Under the pieces are notes generated by a model. The model was not told the DNA's origin, did not search any database, and was given only the letters and a program-made list of their open reading frames with translations. A program made the position numbers and the translations under genes. A stretch of DNA of 64,000 nt, taken from contig NC_092872.1 in NCBI RefSeq assembly GCF_028372415.1, forward strand, positions 258,503,008-258,567,007, read 5' to 3'. How positions within the stretch are numbered: the stretch's first letter is position 1; each line of letters opens with the position of its first letter. This stretch comes from Notamacropus eugenii (Eukaryota > Chordata > Mammalia > Diprotodontia > Macropodidae). Shown here one piece after another: positions 10,345 to 20,739 of this stretch.

Positions 10345-10730
10345 ATCGTGGTGTCTTTGAAGCTCTTAGAGCAAGTGGTTCTGTCTTATACATCTGAGCG
10401 CCATAACAACAAACCATTTACCTCCCTGCCTCGAATCTCTCCCCTTTCCAATCCACTCTCCACTAAGACGCCAAAATGGACCTCTGCCATATCTTCCCTG
10501 TTCAAGAATCTTGCTTGCCCAAAATATCAACTTCTCTGTTTGATATTTAAAGCCCTTCCTAGTCTTGAACCCCAACCCTTTCAGGGTTACTGCACATTGC
10601 GCTCCTTTGCACACTCCAGATTCCATCTCTATCTGCTTGTACATACAGACTCTACTTGCTCTTAGAATACATTCATTCCATCCACACCTCCAGCTTTTGG
10701 AATCCCTAGATTCTTTGGCACTCCAAAGCC
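10345..10730 (+). mobile_element. L2 LINE, 3' part
   Basis: The order of L2 3' words is preserved: 'tttgatatttaaagcccttc', 'ctagtcttgaaccccaaccc', 'gcgctcctttgcacactcca', 'attcattccatccacacctc'. Leu/Ser/Pro-rich open frames here are typical of L2 and are not a gene. Confidence 0.7.
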
Positions 10731-10824
10731 CATGATCCTATGACCTACCATCTTGATTGGGTTCAAATCCCTCCCCCAAATGTTCTCCCTTCGATCTCAC
10801 AGGAATTAGCCTCACTAACTCATT

Positions 10825-10925
10825 GGAGTGGGCCTCAGAACATCGAATGCCATAGTCAGGAGGGACTTCAGAGGTCACCTCATCCAATATTCTCATTTTC
10901 AAGGAGAAGGGAAATGATCTCTCAC
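10825..10925 (-). mobile_element. CR1/L3-type tail fragment
   Basis: 'agtcaggagggacttcagag' followed by 'gtcacctcatccaatattct', the reverse of a CR1/L3-type 3' tail. Confidence 0.55.
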
Positions 10926-11520
10926 TCCTCCCTTCAAGTATTTTTGCCTTTCTGGAAACAAACATTCTGGTTTCCCCAATCCCCCTATATTGTAGGTGAA
11001 AGATCCCTGGGTGGGGGGCCCACTCTGGAGATCAAAGTCTGGGCCCTGAACTGAGTCTACCCATGGAGCTAGCTATGGTGGGGGGAAGGGAGTTGAGCCC
11101 TCAGGGTCCAGTCCTGATTGTAGCACTGGGATCAGCACGAGCAGGCAAGGAGGTTTTATGTGGACACCTGGCCAGTAATAGCACCTCAGAGCCCAGCCCT
11201 AATCTTCAAAGCAATTCTGGGACCGCCCATCAGTTCTGGTAGGACCAGAGGAGCTAGGTGGGGTCTGAGCTAAAGGAGGCAATGGTTCAGTGCCAGAGGC
11301 GAGCTCCAACCCTGGCAGGATCAATGCTGGAGCTAGAGAGGGCTATGTCTACAAAGCTCTAGATCCTCCCATTCCAGCTCAGAAACCCAGGCAATACTCA
11401 TCTTGTGAAGGAAAGGTCAATCCATCTGTGCCTTATCCTCTGTCCTACAGGTAAAACTGTCTCACCAATTACAACGTGAGCCCTTTGACCTGTAGGTGGA
11501 ACAAGACATAGACTTCTGGG
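10926..11520. other. Intergenic, no recognisable feature
   Basis: GC-richer, apparently single-copy DNA. No repeat, RNA gene or convincing exon was seen. Confidence 0.5.
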
Positions 11521-11524
11521 CATG

Positions 11525-11745
11525 TAATTAGCAGGAAGATGGGTTCAAATCTGGCCTCAGATGATTACCAGCTGTGTAATCCTGGACAATTCACTCAACC
11601 TCTGTGTGCCTCAGTTTTCTCATCTGTAAACTGGGATAATAATCGCATCTGCCTTTTAGCATTGTTCTGAGGCTCAAGTGAGACAATATTTGTAAAGCAC
11701 TTTGCAAACCTAAAATTGCAATGTTAGCTATTACTATTTTTAAGA
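11525..11745 (+). mobile_element. MIR-like SINE
   Basis: 'ggttcaaatctggcctcaga', 'gtgcctcagttttctcatct', 'gtaaactgggataataatcg', then 'gtaaagcactttgcaaacct' at the 3' end. Confidence 0.85.
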
Positions 11746-11840
11746 GCAGGGAGTGTCTCACTTCCCCTTTTGTATCTGAGAGTTTAGCATTGTTCTGAGA
11801 AAAAGTCCTTAATAAATGCTTTTCCATTCATACATTCATT
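11746..11840 (+). mobile_element. L2-type LINE 3' end
   Basis: 'agcagggagtgtctcacttc' and 'ccttaataaatgcttttcca' are the L2 terminal words. Confidence 0.5.
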
Positions 11841-12019
11841 TATGCCTGGGGTTGAGAAGAATTTCCTCCTCCTCCCTGCCTTGCTAAGAACAGGTTGTCT
11901 TGGGGATCAGGATGGGGAAGCAGGAAAGGTTTGGCTAAAGGGAAGCTCCAGAAGAGGAAGCAGAAGTCAGCAGTTCCTCGGGTCTGAGCTGAGATCACCT
12001 GGAATATTAGTTCACACCG

Positions 12020-12205
12020 AGATATGGTACATTAAGATTTTCAAAGCATTTTACCTACCTTAACTCATTTTTTCCTTACAAAGATCCCAGGAGGTAGGCA
12101 CTATTATGATGTCCATTTTACAGATGAGAACACTGAGGCTGGTCATTTGAAGTGTCTGAGGGAGGCTTTGAATTTGGGTCTTTCTGATTCTAAGTTCTTC
12201 CCTGA
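12020..12205 (-). mobile_element. MIR-like SINE
   Basis: 'ccattttacagatgagaaca', 'ggaggtaggcactattatga' and 'gaatttgggtctttctgatt'. Confidence 0.8.
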
Positions 12206-12429
12206 TCTCCCCTCCTTAACCCATTCATGACCTTCTGGACTTAAAACCAGACCTCTATTGCTATCTCATCTCGGAATCTCTGTCAGTGCCTGGGACCTCC
12301 TCACCCCAGCCCAGCCTACTCCCCCGCATCAGAAGACTCCATTTGGTAGAGGGGCCCAGGCTGGCCTGCCTTCATCGCCCTCCCTGACTTGTTCCTGACG
12401 TTGGATTCCAAAGCCTTCCCCCATTTTAG

Positions 12430-12578
12430 AATCCTCACTTTACCCCTCCCTTTTGTGTGTTGTCTTCTAGCTCCTTGAGGGCAGGGGCTGTCTTTTTATT
12501 TGTACCATATTATATTTTCCTGCACTTAGCACTGTACCAGGTAGTGCTTACTAAACACTTGTTTATTTCCTTCCTCCC
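12430..12578 (+). mobile_element. L2 LINE 3' end
   Basis: 'agctccttgagggcaggggc' followed by 'cacttagcactgtaccagg' and 'cttactaaacacttgttt'. Confidence 0.7.
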
Positions 12579-12764
12579 AACATCAGTGTTTTATACATTG
12601 CACAGAGAGACCACCCCCGATTCCAGGCAGAAGGAGAGGAATCCCTCCCATCCCCATGCCCAGCCTCTGAACCCTGGGAATGTTTCCTTTTTCCCTGCAC
12701 TCAGGCCTTATCTTCCCCGGAGTTACTACATTCCCAGGGCCTTCAGACATTCCTTGTAAGGCAG

Positions 12765-13000
12765 GCTTGTGAGGCCACTGTGGTCACGCCCCTCTGGAGG
12801 CCCTCCAGCTCATTAATGTTCTTCCAAAAACAAGCAGCTCAGAATTGAACCGAATCCTCCAGTTGTAGTCTGACCCCAGAACCGTGGGCCTGTCACCTCC
12901 TCCTCGCTTCTGGCCTCCCTTCAAGGCAAGCCATCATGACAGTAGCTGCTGGTCCGCCAGAATACACCAGTGACTCAAGCTGAATCTACACTGTCCAGGG
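12765..13000 (-). mobile_element. CR1/L3-type LINE fragment
   Basis: 'ggccctccagctcattaatg', 'tcttccaaaaacaagcagct', 'cagaattgaaccgaatcctc', 'cagttgtagtctgacccc'. It parallels the better copy at 57915-58790. Confidence 0.6.
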
Positions 13001-13079
13001 CCTAGTTAGATAAGCCCCTGTCCAGCCCTGCTTCTCCCATCATATCCTTGCAAAGCTAACTTTGAAGCCAGAGAGCATG

Positions 13080-13200
13080 AATGAGTGAAGGAATGAATGA
13101 AGCATTTACAAAGCACCTACTAGGTGCCAGGCACTGTGCTAATCAGTAGGGATACAAAAAGTCAGTTCCTGCTCTCAAGTAGTAGGTCATATTCTAAGGA
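13080..13200 (+). mobile_element. Dispersed repeat, unnamed family B (head)
   Basis: 'aagcacctactaggtgccag', 'gcactgtgctaatcagtagg', 'gatacaaaaagtcagttcct'. It is a frequent mammalian repeat that I cannot name. Confidence 0.4.
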
Positions 13201-13769
13201 GGAAGACTTCAGCTATAAAGCAGATGGAAAAGTCCCACGGTCCGTAGGGAGCGGAGCAAAGCCAATGACAAGGCACCAGAAGAAGACAAGTCTTTGTGGT
13301 AAGGAGCAGCTATTATTATAATAATCATAATTCTAATGAGTAATGGTAAAAATGATGTTTTCTCTGGGTTCAGCTCAGTTCAAGACAGCAGTGCTGAACC
13401 CTATGTCCCCGTGGGGAGGGGGAATTTCCTTTAAGAAATAAAATTAAAAGTGAATGTTAGAAACCAAAAAAAATCTAAATATATGAATTTTATTTTAAAA
13501 ATAAAATAAATTGCATCATTTACAACATAAAGTATAGAATGTGATTTACTGGTGCTTTTGTTTTGAGATTACAGTCATTTTAAAACCATTCCTCCACCCC
13601 CCTTACAGGTGAGATCTCCCCTACAACAAATAAAAATTAATTAAGGGTTAGAGGTTAAGTCAGGGACTGGGCTCAGTTTTCTTCTTGGGGTCAAGGCTCA
13701 GTCTGTGAGCAAGATTATGACTCATTCAGTGGTCAGAATCAAGGCTTGGCCTGGGCAAGGGTAGAAGTT

Positions 13770-13990
13770 GGGCAGAGACAGATTTAGACTAGCTATCAGG
13801 AAGAAATTCCTAATGATCAGAGCCTTCCCTAAGTGGAATGGGCTATCTCAAGAGATCAGGGGTTCCCCCCTCACTCAAGGTCTTCAAAAAGGTACAGGAT
13901 GACTACTTGTTGGAGAAATTGTAGGGGAGTCCTTGGTCAGTAACAGGTTGGAGTAGAAGGTCCCGCCTGACTCTAAGGTTCCTGGAGCTC
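13770..13990 (+). mobile_element. CR1/L3-type LINE 3' end
   Basis: The diagnostic CR1/L3 order is clear: 'caggaagaaattcctaatga', 'gtggaatgggctatctcaag', 'ctcaaggtcttcaaaaaggt', 'ggatgactacttgttggaga', then 'taacaggttggagtagaagg' and 'tcccgcctgactctaagg'. Confidence 0.8.
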
Positions 13991-14039
13991 AGGGAGGATC
14001 ACCACCACATGGCAGCCAGATATCAGAAGAGGGACTGAG

Positions 14040-14180
14040 CCTCAATGCACCTCTCTGTGAGGTGCTTTTCTCCCAGCAGTCCTGGGAGGCATAGAATACT
14101 AGCTTTTCCCCCATTTTACAGATGAGGAAGCTAAGGCCCAGAATGTTGAAAGGACTAGCTGATGGTCACAGTTTCTGTCC
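14040..14180 (-). mobile_element. MIR-like SINE fragment
   Basis: 'cccattttacagatgaggaa' and 'gctgatggtcacag'. Confidence 0.65.
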
Positions 14181-14194
14181 ATCAAAATCAGCGC

Positions 14195-14335
14195 ACTAGG
14201 CTTAGAAAAAGGGGACCTGAGTTCAATCCTGACTCTAGCACTTACAACCTTGGTAAATCATGGGGCCTCTCTGGGCTTCAGTTTCCTCATCTGTAAAACA
14301 GGAGTTGGAAAGGACAATCTCTAAAGTCTCTTATT
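14195..14335 (+). mobile_element. MIR-like SINE with CR1/L3-type tail
   Basis: 'ctgagttcaatcctgactct', 'ggcttcagtttcctcatctg', then 'ttggaaaggacaatctctaa'. Confidence 0.75.
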
Positions 14336-14679
14336 TACCACCCAGGCCCCTATGCTTCCCAGTTCTACCTGGACTGTCTAGTTAACTGCAGAGAAGGCAA
14401 TGAGGTGACCACTCCACAGGGAATTACAACCACCTTCTCTCACAGACTCTATGGCGAGGAAGGGACTCCCAAGATGCAGCAGTCATTCCTTCCTTTCTTT
14501 CTAGGGGTGCTCCACAGCCAGGGTGTTGAGGTAAGGTCTAGACAAACCACAGAGATACCAGAAATTGAGTAGGCTCTCACTCAGCTGGGGTTGTGCTCTG
14601 TAGGATTCATTAAGAGGCAAATTTGGGTGACTCAGAGCTAGAGAAAGGAGAGAAAGGAACCACTGGCCCAAATCATCAG

Positions 14680-14830
14680 TGTCACAGCTGACAGAGACCT
14701 TAGAAAACATCCAACTCCCTCATTTTACAGCTAAGGAAACAAGACTTAGAAGTGGAAATGATTTACCCAAGGTCACATGGAGCACAGCTGGGAATAGAAT
14801 CCTGGTCCCAACTTCCAGCACAGTTAGCTG
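14680..14830 (-). mobile_element. MIR-like SINE with CR1/L3-type tail
   Basis: 'gacagagaccttagaaaaca', 'tccctcattttacagctaag', 'atttacccaaggtcacatgg'. Confidence 0.75.
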
Positions 14831-14860
14831 TTGTTCATCATCATCCAACACTTAGGGACA

Positions 14861-15320
14861 GGATGTCAGAACTAGAGGAAACTTTAGAACTTAGCATGTT
14901 ACAGCTGGAGGGATCCTTACAACATAGAATGTTAGAACTGGAGGGAACCTTACAACATAGAAAGTTAGGGCTGGAGGGAACCTGAGAACATAGAATGTTA
15001 GAGCTAGAGGGAACCTTAGAACATAGAATGTTACACCTGGAGGGAACCTTAGAACATAGAATGTTACACCTGAAGGGAACCTTAGAACATAGAATGTTAC
15101 ACCTGGAGGGAACCTTAGAACATAGAGATGTCAGTACTGGAGGGAACTTTAGAATATTCATAGAATGTCAGAGTTGGAACCATGTCAGAGCTTAGATATA
15201 AACTGTCAGTGATGGAAAGAATCTTAGAATAAAGAACACAGAATGCTAAAGCTGAAACAGAGAAAACTAAAGCTGGAAGGGTCTTTAGAACACATAGAGT
15301 ATCATCAGTGTGAGAAAGAA
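14861..15320 (-). repeat. 33-bp minisatellite derived from a CR1/L3-type tail
   Basis: About nine ordered units of 33 bp (about 14871-15180) with the consensus 'gagggaaccttagaacatag' + 'aatgttacacctg', then several degenerate units to about 15320. Three neighbouring units (15007-15105) differ at only one base, so the core expanded most recently. Because 33 is divisible by three, both strands stay open with an 11-residue period. These frames are not evidence of a protein. Confidence 0.95.
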
Positions 15321-15328
15321 CTAGTCCA

Positions 15329-15548
15329 GGGTTCTTAACTTGGCCCCTGGGGATGGACTTCAGGGGACCAGCAAACATGGAGTGGAAAGACAGTCTGATA
15401 ACTGCCCCTCAATCCAACTGGCTTCTTTTATAGTCCCAAGTCTTTTATGTTGTGGATTTAAAAACATGATTCTATAAAGGAGTTCATCAGCTTCAGCAGC
15501 TGCCAAAGGGTCCAGGACACAGACAAAAGATAATGAAGAGCCCCTAGC
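15329..15548 (+). mobile_element. hAT-like DNA transposon remnant (non-autonomous)
   Basis: Starts 'gggttcttaacttgg' and ends 'aagagcccctagc', roughly inverted. Internally it has 'gatttaaaaacatgattcta' and 'ctgccaaagggtccaggaca', matching a hAT-type element seen again at 32525, 46385 and 47344. It is flanked by a probable 8-bp target duplication, ctagtcca (15321) and ctagttca (15549), and interrupts a CR1/L3-tail repeat that resumes after it. Confidence 0.75.
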
Positions 15549-15779
15549 CTAGTTCAGCCCCCTCATTTTATGTTAATGTTTTCCAGTTAACAACCGTTTC
15601 TCTCCCTTCCACCTCTTCTCATTTGGAAAAGAAAAAGAAAACACACATTCAAGCAATTAAATTCCTACATTTTCCATGTCCATAAAATCTATGTCTCATT
15701 CTGCGTCTTGAATGCATCACATCTCTCTCATCAGGTGGGTAATATGCTTCATCACTGATCTTCTGAAAGGGTGCCAACC

Positions 15780-15920
15780 ACTTCCTTTTATAGCTAAGGA
15801 AACTGAGAACCAGCCAACACACAGGCCTTGCCCAGGGTCACCCAGCTAGGAAGAAGCATGGCAGAGTTACACCCAGGTCCTCTGATTGAAAATCCACACT
15901 CTTTCCATTCTACAGGAATA
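15780..15920 (-). mobile_element. MIR-like SINE
   Basis: 'tttatagctaaggaaactga', 'ccttgcccagggtcacccag' and 'ccacactctttccattctac'. Confidence 0.7.
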
Positions 15921-16370
15921 GTCCCATAGCCACCCAATAGGAAGGGTGGCCCCAAAATGCCTTTCCAGATTGTCCACAGGTCCTTTCTCTGCCCAAGTCT
16001 TTCCCTCCCTCCCCTCCAAATTCTTCACTTTAAGCAAGGCCAGGTCCTCCCCTCCACTGCCAGATCTGGGGACAGAGGCACGAATGGGGCTTGGAGGATC
16101 CCCTAACCCACTAAAGGCCAGACCTTCCCCAGGGCCCAGTGGGATTGTGGAGAGCTGGGCAGTTGTCTTTAATTAAACCTAGTCAAGGACTGACTCTCTG
16201 TTCTGCCATAGACACCATCACCACTACTACCATTAATTGCTTCTACTCAGCCATTCCCAGGAGAACAAGGAAGGTCAGTCTGCTGCTGATGGGTACCACT
16301 TCAGCTGGCTATGATTAAGGGGGATCCAAGATGGAAGCAACAGTACTGGTCTGAGGGGGCTTGAAGATTT
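15921..16370. other. Intergenic, no recognisable feature
   Basis: Apparently single-copy. A proline/serine-rich open frame at 15946-16176 has no recognisable domain or splice context, and I do not call it a gene. Confidence 0.45.
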
Positions 16371-16374
16371 TTTT

Positions 16375-16612
16375 GTCTTTGTTTAATCATTTCAGTCATG
16401 TCTGACTCTCTGTGTCCTCATCTGAGGTTTTCTTGACACAGATACTGGAGTGGTTTGTCATTTCCTTCTCCAGCTCATTTTACAGATGAGGAAACTGAGG
16501 CAAACAAGATTTAGTAACTTGCCCAAGGTCACACAGCTAGTAAATATCTGAGGCAGGATTTGAATTCGGGTCTTCCTGACTCCATGTCCAGCTCCACCTA
16601 GCAGCTCCCAGC
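16375..16612 (-). mobile_element. Mar-1-type SINE
   Basis: Nearly complete: 'tttcagtcatgtctgactct', 'gaggttttcttgacacagat', 'actggagtggtttgtcattt', 'gctcattttacagatgagga', 'caaggtcacacagctagtaa', 'ccacctagcagctccc'. Confidence 0.92.
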
Positions 16613-16629
16613 ATATAAAAGACTCAGTA

Positions 16630-16830
16630 TGGAGAGATAGTGTGTTACAGTGAAAAGAATACTGAATTTGGAGACAGAGGATCTGGGCTCAAATCCTATT
16701 AGCTGGGTGACAATGAGCAAGTCACTAAACCTTTCCAGCTTTAATTTCTTTATCTATAAATCTGGGGCATTGGAGAAGGTACTAACAACCTTCAAAGATT
16801 CTTCCACCTCTGGGTCTATGATCATAGGAG
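16630..16830 (+). mobile_element. MIR-like SINE
   Basis: 'cagtgaaaagaatactgaat', 'ggagacagaggatctgggct', then 'gagcaagtcactaaaccttt' and a diverged tail. Confidence 0.7.
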
Positions 16831-17845
16831 CCTGTCTCTCGACTCCCTTTGATACAGGCCTCAGTTTCTCCATGGTGCACTGCCTTCCTTCTTCCTCAGC
16901 AAACCATCCTCTGGGACAAGCCCGGATTGGGGCAAGGAGCGGCACATTTGCCCTCCACCAATTAAGCTGCCACCCCACAGTGAAGCTCAACTGGCTAGAG
17001 TGGGGGCTCAAGCACATTGGGGAAAGGAAAGCAGAGAACCAAGAAACAGGAAACACTTGAGCTGGCTGGGAACCCAAACGTCAGTGCCCAGTCTGGTGAT
17101 GAAACGAAGATCACACGCCATGATCTAGACATCGCCTCCCCTTCCCCAGCCTAATGCTTTTCCTGGGCTGTAAGTGGTCCGTGTGATCTGCATCCTCTCC
17201 AAGGCTTCCAAGAGTGAGAGCAGGGCCAGACCTCAGAAGGCTGCAATCCCAGGTCAAGAGCTTTGCCTTCGCACATCCGTAGCCCCATGAACCTGTCCTA
17301 GGTCCCAGGAACCCTGTTCAGTGTAAGGATTCTGAACTAGGCTAAGCTGTGCCAGCAGCTGTTGGGGGCGAGGTGTGGGGGGTTCAGGGCCACCCTCCCT
17401 CCTCCTGGGAGCAGGAAAATTTGCACAGTTGGGGGGCTTGATTCCACCAGGGAGTCAGTCAAACAAGTGAGCTGGACCAGCCTCTTGCTGATGCTTTTCC
17501 CACGCTGGACTCTCTCTAAATAATAATCCCCTCGCCACAAGTTTTGTTAAATGCCCTCCTCACAGCCACTCTGTGAGATGGGGAGTGGGAAGGAGGAGGG
17601 GGCGCAGCATGGCATTAGGCTTATTATTACACTGAACAGGGGACTCCTGGATGAGGAAACTCCCTCTGCTAGTGCAGGCGAGCACTCACTCTTCAACTTA
17701 CAAAGTCTTCAAGACTTGTCTGGGCACTGAGAAGTTGAGTGATTGAATTAGTGTCAGAGGCTCACCTGAATCAGATCTTCCCAGACAGCTCTCTATCCAT
17801 ATCCCCAGCTGCCTCTCAAGTTTTAATTTTCAAAGAAAAAGACAA
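16831..17845. other. Intergenic, mostly single-copy and GC-rich
   Basis: No repeat body is obvious between about 16850 and 17680, unlike most of this window. No exon with splice sites and a recognisable product was seen. A weak MIR-like trace lies at 17680-17840. Confidence 0.5.
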
Positions 17846-17849
17846 AAGG

Positions 17850-17955
17850 TCCGGAAAGGTGACCTGATTCACTTGGGCTCACACAGGTAGAAATATGTAT
17901 CAGCACAGGGATTTGAACCCAGGGCTCTTGACTCCCAATCCATCAATGGTTCTTC
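17850..17955 (-). mobile_element. MIR-like SINE fragment
   Basis: 'gggatttgaacccagggctc' with 'cttgggctcacacaggtaga'. Confidence 0.65.
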
Positions 17956-18029
17956 CTTTAGTTGTCTCCCCAGTGCCTAACAAAATGCCTTGCACACAGA
18001 AGGTGTTTAATCAACACTTCTTAGATTGG

Positions 18030-18300
18030 AGATATTAGGGTACAGTGGAAAGAGTGGATTTGGGGTCAAATGACCGGGGTTCAAATCCCATTTCTGACAC
18101 TAATACTAGCTATGTGACATTAGTCAAATCACATTGCATCCCCTTTGGAAGCCTTACTTTTCTCATCTGTAAAATAGGGATAATAGCACTTGCATTCCCT
18201 CTGTAACAGGAAACAGCTAGTCAAATATATGGGATGTTCTTGGAAGACCCTAAGGCATTCCTGGCACAAAGCAGGTGGTTATAAAAGCTGGTTGAATGAT
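18030..18300 (+). mobile_element. MIR SINE, nearly full length
   Basis: 'gggtacagtggaaagagtgg', 'ggggttcaaatcccatttct', 'ctcatctgtaaaatagggat', and a 3' end with 'ctggcacaaagcaggtgg'. Confidence 0.8.
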
Positions 18301-18364
18301 TAGGTAAATGTAAGATCTTTTTTTAATACATCATAACAAATCACTGCTTTTCAACTTCCTTTTA

Positions 18365-18640
18365 CAAGTACAGTTATCCCCCAATCTGGAAAATTCGCAT
18401 AAAATTTTTTGGCCTTCCCTTCGTACAAGAGAAGAAATTGTGTATATTTATGGTATTAAAAGATAAAATATGTTAACATTATACAATGCTACACATATAT
18501 TTATACATTCCTGAGTTTCTAAACTTTTTCTGTATCATCTGCAACTTCTACAAAACTCCCCTAAAATTCCCATTTAATTTTTTATGCTGACCCTCGATAT
18601 ATCAGAAACTGCAGTGGGGAAAGTCAGGATGTGGAAGGGA
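18365..18640. mobile_element. Unclassified old interspersed element, possibly a DNA transposon
   Basis: AT-rich segment starting 'cagttatcccccaatc' and ending near 'cagtggggaaagtcagg'. Composition and edges differ from the flanks. The short ends are only loosely complementary, so DNA-transposon origin is a guess. Confidence 0.25.
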
Positions 18641-18649
18641 TCGTATTGT

Positions 18650-18757
18650 CTTCCCCTTAGAATGTCATCTCCTTGAGAGCTGGCATTGTCTATCTTTCGG
18701 CCTCGGCAGAAGATCTGACACACTGCAAGTGTTTAACAAATGCTTGTTGATTTGATT
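18650..18757 (+). mobile_element. L2-type LINE 3' end
   Basis: 'gtcatctccttgagagctgg' and 'gtgtttaacaaatgcttgtt'. Confidence 0.6.
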
Positions 18758-19001
18758 TTGCTGGTGACTTTTCCCATAAAGAAGCAAAAAAATGGGGGTG
18801 GGAGGAGGGTAAGGAAGAAGGAAGCGGACCTTTGATGTCTTTGGTGAAGCCGAACACTTTCTATCTCCTTCCTTCAACATGACTCAAACACCTGACCTGG
18901 TCTTAGAGAATAGCTTGGGGGCCAGAGCAGTTGAGTGCCGTGCTCAGGGTCACATGATAAATGACAAAGGAGAAAAAAGGAAGGCAGTGTGGTGAAGAGG
19001 A

Positions 19002-19066
19002 GGAAAGAGAAACAGAAGAAGGATGTTTGAACCGAGGAAAGAGAAAAAGAAGGATGTTTGAACCGA
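19002..19066 (+). repeat. Two-copy tandem duplication (34/31 bp)
   Basis: The first copy (19002-19035) and the second (19036-19066) both start 'ggaaagagaaa' and end 'aggatgtttgaaccga'. The second lacks three bases. Confidence 0.95.
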
Positions 19067-19399
19067 GATGACGTGACAAAGTAAAACTGCCAGGCCAAGA
19101 GATAATCTACTTGGAGTGACTCACGGGAAACTCATGTTTCTTGTGGGTTTGCGGGTATGCCTTAAAAGAAAATCGAGGTCTGAGGCTACCAGAGGCAGAA
19201 AACTATTGCCTTTGAGGGGTTTCAACAAAGTTTCCACTGCTACCTCATAGACCTCCATCATCATCAGGGATTCCCATTTGGGTCAAGGTTGGCTGCAATC
19301 CTCAGGCTGGGGGAGTGAGAAGCACCTGGCTAAAGAAAGAGCTTTTAGTCTAGCAGAGGTCCCTAGATCCCATGAGACATATACTTCCCATGGAAGCCC

Positions 19400-19530
19400 A
19401 TCTCCTGGTCAGAATGCAGAATGTCAGGTCTGGGATAGAACTCTGAACATCCAATAAAGAAGTCATAATTCAAACCCAGGTCCTCCGTCTCCAAATCTAG
19501 TGTTCTTTCCTCTATACTACAATGGGCCAC
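19400..19530 (-). mobile_element. MIR-like SINE
   Basis: 'aattcaaacccaggtcctcc' and 'ctagtgttctttcctctata' give the reverse B-box region and head; the tail side is diverged. Confidence 0.6.
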
Positions 19531-19754
19531 CTTCTTCACGGTCAAGCTAAGGTGTCAGTTCCTCTAGGATGTCTTCTCAGACCACTTTCATTGGCATAAG
19601 CATCCCCACTCTCATGTGAGCTTTCTTTTATGAGCTTTAGCCTGCACTGGTGTTAGATTCTGGCTGTTATAACCTTTATGCTGGAGTTAGGTTTCTATAA
19701 AGTTTTCCTCATGGTCTAGGTATACAATAGCACTAAATGATTACTTGGAGGGTA

Positions 19755-20008
19755 CTGAAGCTGGGTAGCACAGTGGTCAGAGTGCTGAGCCTGGAGTCAG
19801 CAAGTCATGAGTTCAAATCCAGCCTCAGATACTTACTAGCTATGTGACCCTGGGCAAGTCACTTCACCCTGTTTGCCTCTGTTTCCTCATCTGTAAAAAG
19901 AGGTGAAGAAGGAAATGGCCAACCACTCCAGTATCTTTGCTAAGAAAATTCCAAATGGGGTCACAGAGAGTCAGACACAACTGAAAAATAACCAAACAAT
20001 GGCCAGGT
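19755..20008 (+). mobile_element. Mar-1-type SINE, full length
   Basis: The whole element is readable: 'gctgggtagcacagtggtca', 'gttcaaatccagcctcagat', 'gaccctgggcaagtcacttc', 'gtttcctcatctgtaaaaag', 'ccactccagtatctttgcta', 'aaatggggtcacagagagtc'. Confidence 0.95.
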
Positions 20009-20739
20009 AAAGGTGCTCCTTACCACTAGCCAGGGATATGGCATTTATTGAAACCCTACCTGGCTCCAGACATCAACAAGAAACAAAAGGCTGCAAAGTA
20101 GCCTCAATCTGAAGACAGAGGCCTTGGATTAGAACTCCAGCTAAGCATGCTGCATTGGTCGCTTGAACTCACATGGACTCAGGGATCTCTGAGAGCCTTT
20201 CGGTTCTAAATCTTAGGATCATCCATTGAAATCTGAGCAGGAAAAGGAGAGAGTAAAAGGAAAAGAGGGAAAGAGGGATGGGCCAAGAAGGAGTTATGGG
20301 GATGGTTCTTCCCATTTCTCCAGTGACAAAGTGGCCACTGAGAGGTCAGGGGTCACAAAGGGCAGCCAGCTGTGCTAGCACCAGGCACCAAGCATACTGA
20401 CTCACCCATTCCTGAGCAAATGAAAAGCAGAATGATTTGGAGAACGGCATAGTGGTGAGGTCCAAGAAGTCTTTGGAAACCCACAGAGGGGGCAGATGCT
20501 TTTGAAAAACCCTGGGCTCTGTTCTACAGGTGAAGGTCTGGTGGGGTAGGGAAGCGGTGCCAACCACAGCAGAACATTCTCCCAGATGCTGGTTTCCTTG
20601 GAAAAATAAGTGAGGCAGGTCAACAAACCCTGTCCCTTCCCTTCCTCTCTCCCTGCCTGCAGCCAGGATTGTAAAAATTACACCAGCTGTTTGGCAAAGG
20701 GCAAGTGACTGAATCACTCATCATGTTGCTCCTGGACTC
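20009..20739. other. Intergenic, mostly unrecognised
   Basis: A faint MIR-like remnant (plus strand) lies at about 20100-20225. The rest looks single-copy. The minus-strand open frame at 20346-20717 has no recognisable domain, and I do not call it. Confidence 0.45.

Noticed and set aside
14861-15180. Possible CRISPR-like regular repeat
   Set aside because: Units are contiguous with no spacers, and the genome is mammalian.
14841-15195. Both-strand open frames with 11-residue repeats (e.g. 'LEGTLEHRML' and 'CSKVPSRCNI')
   Set aside because: A consequence of a 33-bp, stop-free repeat unit. There is no start context, splice context or family match.
19755-20008. tRNA gene suggested by a B-box-like 'ggttcaaatcc' type word
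   Set aside because: These words belong to tRNA-derived SINE heads here and at many other places. No full cloverleaf with paired acceptor stem was seen.
20346-20717. 123-residue minus-strand open frame in intergenic DNA
   Set aside because: No recognisable domain, no splice or promoter context, and an overlapping second frame of similar quality. A chance open frame is more likely.
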